Below, in pieces: positions 52,986 through 60,368 of a DNA stretch of 61,232 bases. Numbering within the stretch: the stretch's first letter is position 1; each line of letters starts with the position of its first letter. The stretch spans positions 76,557-137,788 of the forward strand of contig JAVHLJ010000002.1 of the NCBI GenBank assembly GCA_031082205.1. Reading direction: 5' to 3'. This DNA is from Elusimicrobiales bacterium. GTDB lineage: Bacteria; Elusimicrobiota; Elusimicrobia; Elusimicrobiales; UBA9959. A program made the position numbers and the translations under genes. The notes below the pieces were generated by a model. That model was not told the origin of the DNA. It saw nothing but the letters and a program-made list of their open reading frames with translations, and made no database searches.

Positions 52986-53013
52986 TTGACAAACGGCCAT
53001 TCTCTGCTATAAT
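52986..53013 (+). promoter_or_regulatory. Sigma70 promoter of the riboswitch/PorV-like unit
   Basis: TTGACA (52986-52991), 16-base spacer, TATAAT (53008-53013): the same boxes and spacer as at 15017-15044. Transcription should start about 53020, ahead of riboswitch 2. Confidence 0.85.
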
Positions 53014-53029
53014 ATTTAAAGCAAAAAAG

Positions 53030-53230
53030 GGCAACAGTTTCGTAATGCCCTGATGTTACGATAATAGCAAACCCGTCGAAAGACGGGGGCGCAAAGCTAA
53101 GACCCGCTAAGTCGGCGGGGGTCAGGCTGCCGAAAACGAAATGGAACGCATTACTGCTAATGCTTTCGCCCCGCATGTTTGGGCGTATATGAGCCGCGTC
53201 GCGCGCTCATGCGCCTTTGCGGGGTTTTTT
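53030..53230 (+). promoter_or_regulatory. GEMM-I riboswitch 2 with platform overlapping the coding start
   Basis: The aptamer core is AATAGCAAACC (53063-53073), a stem CCCGTC-GAAA-GACGGG with canonical GAAA loop, GCGCAAAGC, a second stem GACCCGC / GCGG-GG-GTC, and GGCTGCCGAAA (53125-53135). The position equivalent to Vc2 G20 is A (53066). A flanking TTTCGT / ACGAAA pair can close the base. A GCATTA-CTGC-TAATGC hairpin follows, and its 5' strand can instead pair with GTAATGC at 53042-53048. The terminator hairpin beyond it contains the ATG of the PorV-like gene. Confidence 0.9.
53169..53230 (+). terminator. Riboswitch 2 terminator inside the 5' coding region
   Basis: CCCCGC (53169-53174) pairs with GCGGGG (53219-53224), followed by TTTTTT (53225-53230). 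Inside it, ATGAGC (53189-53194) pairs with GCTCAT (53205-53210). The T-tract encodes part of the signal peptide, so terminator and coding sequence overlap and the start codon is held in a stem. An alternative hairpin CGCCC / GGGCG (53168-53172, 53181-53185) would break the terminator. Confidence 0.75.
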
Positions 53231-54751
53231 ATTGCCGTTTTCGCCGCCGCCTCCTTCGCCCAGAGCGGCGGCCGCCCCGGCGCCTTCATGAGCTACGGCG
53301 CCGGCGCCCGCGCGCTGGGCATGGGCGGCGCCTTCTTCGCGGTGGCCGACGACGCCAGCGCCTCCTACTGGAACCCCGCGGCCCTGACCCTGCTGGAGCG
53401 CAAAGAGTTCTCCGCCATGCAGGCGACCCTGTTCGAGGACACCACCCTCAACTTCTTCACCTACGCGCATCCCACCACCTCCAAGGGCACCTGGGCCATC
53501 AGCATGACCCAGCTCCAGTCCACGGGCTTCGAGAAGATCGGCATAACCGTAAACCCCAACACCCAGGAGGTCGTCAACATAGAGACCCTCGGCACCTTCG
53601 ACAGCATGGAGCGCGCGCTGGCCTTCTCCTGGGGCCGCGACGTCTCCGAGAGCCTGGCCTTCGGCTTCATGGCCAAGAACATCTCCCGCGCGCTGGACGA
53701 CTCCACCGACAGCTTCAACGCCATCGACGTCACGATGCTGCACAAGTTCTCCAAGATGTACCGCCTCTCCGTCGGCGTCCAGAACGTCTTCTCGATGGCC
53801 TCGGGCGACACCGACGACAAGCTTCCGCTGACCTTCAAGGTCGGCCAGGCGCTGAGCCTGTTCAAGGGCAGCCTGGTCTTCGGCCTGGACTTCACCAAGC
53901 CCCAGGAAGCCGACATGAACTGGCGCTTCGGCGGCGAGTACTGGCTGATGTACTGGGCCGGCCTGCGCTTCGGCGTCATGGGCTCGCCCGCCATCCAGGA
54001 GGCCGACTTCGGCATCGGCCTCAAGTACAAGAACTTCGGCTTCGACGTCGCGCAGGGCGTGCACGCGCTGGGCACCACCACCCGCTTCTCGGTGACGATG
54101 AAGATGGGCCAGAGCAACAAGGCCAAGCACACCCGCGAGGTGCGCCAGATCGTCAACCAGGCCCTGCAGTACTTCAAGGCCGGCTACTTCACCCGCGCCC
54201 AGGAGAAGCTGCGCGCCGCCATGGACGCCGACCCCGGCAATCCCGAGATCCGCCGCATGCTGACCCGCCTGCAGGGCGCCATCGACTTCGTGCCCGACGC
54301 CACCGGCGGCGACGAGGTGCCCACGCTGACCCGCCGCGGCGTCATCGCCTACGTGGACGGCAAGGACCTGCGCAACTCGGTCAACATCCTGCGCCACGCC
54401 TTCAACAAGGAGCCCCGCAACGACCGCCTGCTCTCGCTGCTGAACATGGTGGAGAAAGAGGCCGGCGTCAGCGAGCTGACCCGCAAGCCCGAGGGCCCGG
54501 AGATCTTCACCTACATCGACCAGCGCACCTACGACGCCCGCCAGGCCATCTACGAGGGCAAGTACGACCTTGCGATGAAGCGCGCGCAGGACATCCTGGA
54601 GCTCGAGCCCAACAACGAGACCGCGCTCGAGATCATGGGCAGCGCCTTCTTCCTGATGGACCAGAAGGACAAGGCCAAGATCATCTGGGAGAAGGTCCTG
54701 GAGATCAACCCCAACAACAGGATCGTGCGCCAGTTCATGAGCCAGCTGTGA
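53189..54751 (+). CDS. PorV-like (UPF0164) outer-membrane protein fused to C-terminal TPR domain
   Basis: 520 residues from ATG 53189. An in-frame ATG at 53141 lies at the riboswitch edge and would spoil the signal peptide. The signal peptide is MSRVARSCAFAGFFIAVFAA, ending SFAQ|S. The mature start GGRPGAFMSYGAGARALGMG, then ASASYWNPAAL, is the hallmark of PorV/UPF0164 beta-barrels, which cooperate with type IX secretion to deliver proteins to the surface. The barrel runs to about residue 310. The last 200 residues are TPR repeats (ALQYFKAGYFTRAQEKLRAA; IYEGKYDLAMKRAQDILELE; KAKIIWEKVLEINPNN). Typical PorV proteins lack this TPR tail. It follows the giant gene with a sorting-type C-terminus, its likely client. 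Confidence 0.85.
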   Translation: MSRVARSCAFAGFFIAVFAAASFAQSGGRPGAFMSYGAGARALGMGGAFFAVADDASASYWNPAALTLLERKEFSAMQATLFEDTTLNFFTYAHPTTSKGTWAISMTQLQSTGFEKIGITVNPNTQEVVNIETLGTFDSMERALAFSWGRDVSESLAFGFMAKNISRALDDSTDSFNAIDVTMLHKFSKMYRLSVGVQNVFSMASGDTDDKLPLTFKVGQALSLFKGSLVFGLDFTKPQEADMNWRFGGEYWLMYWAGLRFGVMGSPAIQEADFGIGLKYKNFGFDVAQGVHALGTTTRFSVTMKMGQSNKAKHTREVRQIVNQALQYFKAGYFTRAQEKLRAAMDADPGNPEIRRMLTRLQGAIDFVPDATGGDEVPTLTRRGVIAYVDGKDLRNSVNILRHAFNKEPRNDRLLSLLNMVEKEAGVSELTRKPEGPEIFTYIDQRTYDARQAIYEGKYDLAMKRAQDILELEPNNETALEIMGSAFFLMDQKDKAKIIWEKVLEINPNNRIVRQFMSQL

Positions 54752-54756
54752 GGTAC

Positions 54757-54827
54757 GGGGTCGGGTCTTTACTTTTGACCTTGGGGTTCAGGGGGGGCTC
54801 CCGGGTCAAAAGTAAAGACCCGGCCCC
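54757..54827. repeat. REP-like palindromic element, copy 2
   Basis: 71 bp with 23-base arms (54757-54779 and 54805-54827), again differing from a perfect inverted repeat at one G-U-compatible position. The core is the same GGTCTTTACTTTTGAC. It starts six bases after the PorV-TPR stop, just as copy 1 starts seven bases after a stop, and is followed by CTTTT. The loop (25 bases) is unrelated to that of copy 1. Confidence 0.85.
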
Positions 54828-54890
54828 CTTTTATGGAATACTCTGTGAATATTTCTGAAACAACCCCGTAATACGCGAAAGATAAGATAA

Positions 54891-56864
54891 ATGCGTATAT
54901 ATATGAGGACTCTCCGCGCCATCTCTCTTTCGGCGGCCCTGCTGGCCTGCCCGCTTTTCCCGGCCTCCGGCCAGGAGAAGCCGTCCGCGGCCGACGCCGG
55001 CACCGGCCTCTCGGTCATCGAGAAGCAGGACGCCCTGCGGCGGGAGACCGAGACCAAGATCAAGAAGGAGATACTCGACCCGATATTCGGTGAGGGGAAA
55101 TCTTTCGTTTTCGCCGACGTGGAGCTGGAGATAATCGCCCGCAAGTCCGACCAGAGCCGCGAAGGCGTGGGCGTCATGCAGAAGTACAAGGAGAAGGGCG
55201 GCCAGGACGCTGGCCAGCAGGAATCGGAGTTCCTGCTGCCCGGCATCCCCAAGCCCAAGTCCATAATGGGCGGAAAAAGCGGCCCGCCGGAGGCCGCCAT
55301 CGGCCAGCAGGCCCAGCAGTCCCGGGGCATACAGGAGACCCGCTACGGGGCCGAGACCGAGATAAACCGCTTCCAGGTCACGGTCATACACGACGAGACG
55401 CTCGCTCCCGAGCCGGTGGCGCTCGCCCGCGAGAGGGTGGACGACTTCCTGCTGCCCTACAAGATAAAAGGGCAGGACGCCCCCACGGTCGTTTTCAAGC
55501 CCACCCGGTTCAAGAGCTATAATTACCTGGACGACCTGAAGCGGCCCTCCGTCTACCTGCCGCTTCTTTACGCGCTGCTGTTCCTTCTCCTGCTGCTGTT
55601 CCTTTTCGGGCCGCTCTGGGGCTTCTTCCGCAAGTACATAAAGGCCCTGATGGCCAAGCCCGGCGCCGAGGTCAACATAGAGGACAAGCGCGAGGAGGGG
55701 GGAGCCGGCTCCGGCGACGAGGACGGCAAGCAGGAGACCGAAGGACACCAGAGCATCGACATGAATTTCCTTCAGAAAGAGGAGGAAAAGAAGGAAGACG
55801 AGGACGAACTTATGAAGAAATTCGAGCCGTTCACCTATGTCAACGAGGAGAACCTCAAGCGCCTCATCTACCTCTTCCTGATGCGCAAGGAGGAGCCCTG
55901 GGTCATAGCCATCGTCCTGAGCTACATGAAGCCCGACCTCTCCCGCCAGGCCCTGTCGATGCTGCCCATAGAGGTGCAGTCCAAGGTGGCGCTCGAGGCC
56001 CTGACGGTGCGCCAGGCCACGCGCGAGCAGATCGAGGCCATAGACAAGGATATAAGGGAGAACATCGATTTCGTCATGGGCGGCATCGAGCGCCTCTCCC
56101 GGATGCTCGAGGACGCCGATCCCGCCACCCGCAAGAACATCATAGAGTACCTCAAGACCCAGAAGCCCGACATCTACGAGAAGGTCAAGCGGGTCGTCAT
56201 GACCTTCGAAGACATAGCCGCCTACTCCGACCGCGACCTGCAGACCATAATCCGCGCTCTGTCCAACGAGGTCATAGCCCGCGCCGTGGCCAAGGCCCCG
56301 CCGCAGATAGTGGAGAAGTTCTTCGCCAACATGTCGCAGGGCGCCGTCAGCGCCATCAAGGAGATCATCGACTACTCCGGCGAGCTCTCGCCGGTGCAGA
56401 TAGACGAGGCGCAGTCCAAGGTCCTCGACGCGGTCAAGACGCTGGAAACGGAGGGGAAGATCACGGCCCGCAACCAGCAGTCCCAGGAGGTCTATATCGT
56501 GGACAGCGTGGACATGACATCCTCCTCCGACCGCAAGCGCAAGTTCGACAGCCTCTCGTCCGGCGCTTCAGGCGGCGCCGTGCCCGGTTCCGCCGCGCCC
56601 GCGTCTCCGGAGGCGCAGCAGTACCTGACGGCCGGCGCCGACCTCTACAACCAGGGCCGGGCCGAGGAGTCGCTGCAGTACCTGGAATACGCCGCCTCGC
56701 TGGCCCCCGGCTCGGCCGAGGTGCAGCAGTACCTGGGCGCGGCCTACTACGCCCTGGGTCGCGTGGACGAATCGGTCGCGGCCTACGAGAAATACGCCTC
56801 GCTGAGCGGAGATCCCGCCGCCTCCGAATGGCTGGCTTCGTTCAAGCAGCAGGTGGGCCGGTAG
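54891..56864 (+). CDS. FliF-like / FliG-like / TPR fusion: flagellar-type rotor protein
   Basis: 657 residues; ATG 54903 is an alternative start. A signal peptide ends about PASGQ. Residues about 45-215 resemble the last periplasmic (RBM3/collar) part of FliF: ETKIKKEILDPIFGEGKSFV, then EINRFQVTVIHDE and KGQDAPTVVFKPTRF. One membrane helix is at about 221-245. After an acidic linker, residues about 312-524 match FliG middle and C-terminal domains: NLKRLIYLFLMRKEEPWVIA (EHPQ replaced by EEPW), MTFEDIAAYSDRDLQTIIRA and EKFFANMSQGAVSAIKEIID. Some torque-face charges are kept and some lost. TPRs end the chain. This is a membrane-anchored rotor candidate for the MotAB encoded downstream. Confidence 0.8.
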   Translation: MRIYMRTLRAISLSAALLACPLFPASGQEKPSAADAGTGLSVIEKQDALRRETETKIKKEILDPIFGEGKSFVFADVELEIIARKSDQSREGVGVMQKYKEKGGQDAGQQESEFLLPGIPKPKSIMGGKSGPPEAAIGQQAQQSRGIQETRYGAETEINRFQVTVIHDETLAPEPVALARERVDDFLLPYKIKGQDAPTVVFKPTRFKSYNYLDDLKRPSVYLPLLYALLFLLLLLFLFGPLWGFFRKYIKALMAKPGAEVNIEDKREEGGAGSGDEDGKQETEGHQSIDMNFLQKEEEKKEDEDELMKKFEPFTYVNEENLKRLIYLFLMRKEEPWVIAIVLSYMKPDLSRQALSMLPIEVQSKVALEALTVRQATREQIEAIDKDIRENIDFVMGGIERLSRMLEDADPATRKNIIEYLKTQKPDIYEKVKRVVMTFEDIAAYSDRDLQTIIRALSNEVIARAVAKAPPQIVEKFFANMSQGAVSAIKEIIDYSGELSPVQIDEAQSKVLDAVKTLETEGKITARNQQSQEVYIVDSVDMTSSSDRKRKFDSLSSGASGGAVPGSAAPASPEAQQYLTAGADLYNQGRAEESLQYLEYAASLAPGSAEVQQYLGAAYYALGRVDESVAAYEKYASLSGDPAASEWLASFKQQVGR

Positions 56865-56960
56865 CCGGCCCTATAATAGGGAATTAACATTTATTTAACT
56901 AAAAGGAAACTGGCCGAAAGTAGAATATAGAGGCGCGGAAACGATCCCGCCCCGATTCCT

Positions 56961-59252
56961 ATGGACGACAAGAACGAGAAAGACCCCAAGAAGCCGCTGC
57001 CTCCCCCGTTCCCCCCGGGACTGAAGCAGCCGGCCCCGCCGGCGCGCCCGGTCGCGCCCCCCGGTCTTCCTCCCATGCCCGGAGGCGGCCCGGCCGCGCC
57101 CCGCCCCGCCATGCCCTCTTTCCAGCAGGCTCCCGCCGCCAGGCCCGACCGTTCCGAGGAGGAGCTCCGGGCCGCCCGCGAGGAGAAGGAGAAGCTCGAG
57201 AAGCGGATGCTCGAGATGGAGAAGGTCGTCGCCCAGGAGAAGGAGAAGGCGCTGCTGGCCACGCTCAAGAGCCAGCAGGACGAGGTACTCTCCTCCAAGG
57301 TGGAGTCCTCGCTCAAGGACATACAGGACAAGCTCCGCCGCGAGCGCCGCGACCAGGAGGTCGAAGAGGAGCGGCTCACCCTCAAGTCCAAGATCAAGGA
57401 ACTCGAGAACAGGATCGTGCAGGAGCGCGAGACCTGGATGCAGACGCTCAAAGGCCAGATGCTCGAGCGCGAGACCCAGTCCAAGGACGTAGAGGGGCAT
57501 TTCATTTTCCGGCTCCAGGAGATGGAGCGCCGCTGGCTGGAGGAGAAGGCCCAGTGGCAGCGGACCATCGGCCAGAAAGAGGACGAGGTCCGCTCGCTTA
57601 AAAGTTCGGCCGAGCGCCTCGTCGAGGTGCAGCAGGAACTGCGCGAGTCCGCGATGGAGCGCACGCTGCTCGAGCGCGAGAGCGCCAAGCTGCGCGAGGA
57701 GATCTCCCGCCTGGAGCGCGAACGCGCCTCCGTGGAAGGGTACATCAAGAGCATCCCGGAGAAGGAGCGCGAGCTCGCGCAGCTGCGGGCCGAGGTCGCC
57801 ATCCTGAAGATGAAGGAGGAGAAGTCCTCCTCGGAGTCCAAGTCCCGCGAGGACAAGCTCAACGCCGACATAGACAGGCTGCAGCGCGAGATCGGCTCGA
57901 TAGCCGACCGCAAGAATTCCGAGAAAGAGCAGGAACTGGCCAAGGCCCGGGAGAAGTACGAGGCCGAACTGCACGCGCTGGAGGCGAAACTCGCGGAAGC
58001 CTCGGGCGAGAAGGTCCGCGCCATCTCCGAACTGGTCAAGCTCAAGGGCTTCATCTCCCGCGTGCAGGCCGTCAACGCCGCGCTGGAGAAGGAGCGCTCC
58101 CAGATGCGGGTGGAGAAGGTGCAGCTGGCACAGAGCATGGCCGCCGGCATCGAGGAGAACAAGCGCCTGAAGTCCGAGCTGGAGAATTTCGCGGCCAGGC
58201 GCGCCGGCGAGATAGAGGCCGTGAACGCTTCCCGCGCGGCCGAGCTCAAGGCCCTGCGCGACAAGTTTTCCGCCGACGCCGAAAATTCCGCCGCCGCGCA
58301 CTCCGCCGAGGTGGAGAGGCTCAAGCGCGATCTGCCGGGGGAGGTCTCCCGGGATTACGAGGAAAAACTGGCTCAGGCGCGCAAGGCCGCCCAGGAAGAA
58401 GTCTCGCGCCTGCAGCGCCGCTACGACGCGGAGATCTCCAACCTGCAGAAGGCCCACCAGCAGGACCTGGAGCGCGTCTCCTCCGAGAAACAGATCCAGG
58501 CCGAGAGCCGCGCTATGGAGCTGCGCGGCACCTACGAGGCCGCCATGGCCGACATGAAGGCCAATCTCAAGGCCCGCATGGAGGCCGACTACGCCGAGGA
58601 GCTGCGCAAGCTCAAGGACGCCCGCAACCGCGCAGAAGAGGAGGCCGCGACGCTGCGCGCCGAGACCCAGCGGCTCGCCGCCGAGCTGCGCGCCCGCGAG
58701 GCCGACCTGGCCGCCCGCTCCGCCGCCTCGCGCGAGGAGAAGGACCGCTTCGAGGCCGCCATGAAAGAGCGGCTCGCCGTGATGGGCGAGGAGAAAACGC
58801 GCGCCGAAGGCGCCATGAAGGCCCAGGCCGAGGCCGCCGAAGCCGCCGAGGCCGCCCGCCGCCGCATGGAATCGGAGCTGGAAGCCCTCAAGCTGCGCTC
58901 GGGAGACCTGGCCCGGCAGGCCGCCGAGCTCTCCGGCAACGCCGCAGAGCGCGAGAAGGAGCTGGCGGCCCTGAAAGATTCTTTCCGCATAGAGAACGAG
59001 AACCGCGCCCGCTTCGAATCCGAGGTCGTGTTCCTCAAGCAGAAGTCCCAGCAGCTGGAGTTCCAGGTGCAGGACCTGGCCTCGCAGCTGGACGCCGAGC
59101 GGGCTTCGCGCGCCGAGACCGACGCCGCCTGGGGAGCCCAGCTGGGCGCCCGGGAGCAGGAGCTGGCCGCTCTGGCCGCCGAGGTCGAGAAGTACCGCGC
59201 CCTCGAGAAGAGCCTCGCCGACCGCCTCAAGTGGGCCATAAAGGGCAAGTGA
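56961..59252 (+). CDS. Long coiled-coil protein with proline-rich N-terminus
   Basis: 763 residues. The first 60 residues are Pro/Gly-rich and cytoplasmic in character (PLPPPFPPGLKQPAPP). From about 65 to the C-terminus nearly everything is heptad-like, rich in Glu, Lys, Arg and Ala (EELRAAREEKEKLEKRMLEM; LEKSLADRLKWAIKGK at the end). There is no signal peptide, membrane helix or enzymatic motif. An extended rod of up to about 100 nm could link a motor to other structures, as long coiled-coil proteins do in gliding bacteria. That role is inferred only from the neighbouring FliG-like and MotAB genes. No clear Shine-Dalgarno. Confidence 0.7.
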   Translation: MDDKNEKDPKKPLPPPFPPGLKQPAPPARPVAPPGLPPMPGGGPAAPRPAMPSFQQAPAARPDRSEEELRAAREEKEKLEKRMLEMEKVVAQEKEKALLATLKSQQDEVLSSKVESSLKDIQDKLRRERRDQEVEEERLTLKSKIKELENRIVQERETWMQTLKGQMLERETQSKDVEGHFIFRLQEMERRWLEEKAQWQRTIGQKEDEVRSLKSSAERLVEVQQELRESAMERTLLERESAKLREEISRLERERASVEGYIKSIPEKERELAQLRAEVAILKMKEEKSSSESKSREDKLNADIDRLQREIGSIADRKNSEKEQELAKAREKYEAELHALEAKLAEASGEKVRAISELVKLKGFISRVQAVNAALEKERSQMRVEKVQLAQSMAAGIEENKRLKSELENFAARRAGEIEAVNASRAAELKALRDKFSADAENSAAAHSAEVERLKRDLPGEVSRDYEEKLAQARKAAQEEVSRLQRRYDAEISNLQKAHQQDLERVSSEKQIQAESRAMELRGTYEAAMADMKANLKARMEADYAEELRKLKDARNRAEEEAATLRAETQRLAAELRAREADLAARSAASREEKDRFEAAMKERLAVMGEEKTRAEGAMKAQAEAAEAAEAARRRMESELEALKLRSGDLARQAAELSGNAAEREKELAALKDSFRIENENRARFESEVVFLKQKSQQLEFQVQDLASQLDAERASRAETDAAWGAQLGAREQELAALAAEVEKYRALEKSLADRLKWAIKGK

Positions 59253-59292
59253 GCCCCGTCCCCGCCCGCCGGGCCCCGGCGCGGTAAAATTG

Positions 59293-59298
59293 TATAAT
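59293..59298 (+). promoter_or_regulatory. TATAAT -10 box before FlbD, possible leaderless start
   Basis: TATAAT lies nine bases before the FlbD ATG, so transcription would start within a few bases of the start codon. There is no Shine-Dalgarno. CGGTAAAATTG directly upstream matches 3272-3282. No -35 is visible, so the call is tentative. Confidence 0.4.
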
Positions 59299-59307
59299 CG
59301 GATTACG

Positions 59308-59532
59308 ATGATACGCCTTCAAAAGCTCAACGGCACCGAGGTGGTGGTCAACGCCGAGCTCATAGAGAGCGTCGAGGCCGCCCCGGACACCGTGATCAAC
59401 CTGGCGACGGGGAACCGCTTCCTGGTGAAGGATTCGGTGGACGAGGTGGTGGCGAAGGTCATTGAATACAGAAAGAAGGTTTACGCGGAGAAAAAAGCGG
59501 TCAATCCGCTGGAGTATTACGAGAAAAAATAG
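59308..59532 (+). CDS. flbD: FlbD-family flagellar-type protein
   Basis: 74 residues from ATG 59308; an upstream in-frame TTG overlaps the -10 box. MIRLQKLNGTEVVVNAELIE, then SVEAAPDTVINLATGNRFLV and a KDSVDEVVAKVIEYRKK helix match the small FlbD family found beside motA/motB in many flagellar operons. Its biochemical role is not established. Here it is the immediate upstream neighbour of MotA and MotB but no flagellar filament gene is present, which strengthens the view that a motor module is encoded. Confidence 0.88.
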   Translation: MIRLQKLNGTEVVVNAELIESVEAAPDTVINLATGNRFLVKDSVDEVVAKVIEYRKKVYAEKKAVNPLEYYEKK

Positions 59533-59578
59533 GCCCTGGTCCCCGGCCGGGCGATGAAGTTCAACGGAGCTTTTTAAT

Positions 59579-60364
59579 ATGGACATAGCGACTTTAACCG
59601 GCATAATCATTTTCCTGGGCTTCGTGTTCGGGGCCATCTACCATGGCGGCGGCGTAGAGGGGTTCCTGCCTTTCCTGAACATGGAGGCGGCCCTGATAGT
59701 CATGGGCGGAACTTTCTGCGCCCTGCTGATCAACTTCCCTCTCTCTTCGGTCATCAGCTCCGGCAAGATCCTGAGAAAGGTGCTGACCACCAAGGGCGAG
59801 GATACCTCCAAGCTCGTCTCCACCTTCGTCTCGCTCGCGCAGAAGGCCAAGAAGGAGGGCTTCCTGGCCCTGCAGTCCGACGTGCAGACCATCGACAACG
59901 ATTTCCTCAAGCGCGGGGTGCAGCTGGTCATAGACGGCTCCGATCATGAGTTCATCCGCAATATGCTCGAGACCGAGCTGGATTTTATACGCGAGCGGCA
60001 TAAGGCCGGCCGCGAAATTTTCAACGCCCTGGGCACCTACGCCCCGGCCTTCGGCGTCATCGGCACGGTGCTGGGCATGATCATGATGCTTTCCACGACC
60101 GAGGACGTCGCGGCCGTGCCGCGGCGCATGGCCCTGGCGCTGGCCGCCGCTTTCTACGGCCTGGGTTCCGGCTACTGGCTGTTCCTGCCGATGGCCGGCA
60201 AGCTCAAGCACAGGTCCGAGGAAGAGCTTTTCGTCAAAGAGATCGTCATCCGCGGCGTGCTGCTGCTGCAGAGCGGCGCCACGCCCAGCGTGGTAGAGGC
60301 GAATCTGAAAGCCTACCTCGAGCCCCAGAAGCGCAAGACGGTGACGGCGGAAGCCGCCGCCTGA
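59579..60364 (+). CDS. motA: MotA-like stator subunit (proton channel)
   Basis: 261 residues with GGAGC upstream. Family features are helix 1 (LTGIIIFLGFVFGAI), helix 2 (MEAALIVMGGTFCALLINFP), a cytoplasmic loop with charged KKEGFLALQSD and ETELDFIRERH segments, helix 3 APAFGVIGTVLGMIMMLST with the channel Pro, and helix 4 MALALAAAFYGLGSGYWLFL. It should form the MotA5B2 stator with the next gene and drive a FliG-type rotor. The FliF-FliG fusion 2.7 kb upstream is the obvious partner. It is closer to flagellar MotA than to ExbB/TolQ. Confidence 0.92.
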   Translation: MDIATLTGIIIFLGFVFGAIYHGGGVEGFLPFLNMEAALIVMGGTFCALLINFPLSSVISSGKILRKVLTTKGEDTSKLVSTFVSLAQKAKKEGFLALQSDVQTIDNDFLKRGVQLVIDGSDHEFIRNMLETELDFIRERHKAGREIFNALGTYAPAFGVIGTVLGMIMMLSTTEDVAAVPRRMALALAAAFYGLGSGYWLFLPMAGKLKHRSEEELFVKEIVIRGVLLLQSGATPSVVEANLKAYLEPQKRKTVTAEAAA

Positions 60365-60368
60365 GCTT

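Noticed and set aside
53141-53188. Earlier ATG for the PorV-TPR gene
   Set aside because: It overlaps the aptamer edge, lacks a Shine-Dalgarno and adds 16 residues that displace the signal peptide. It could be a leader codon but is not the likely start.
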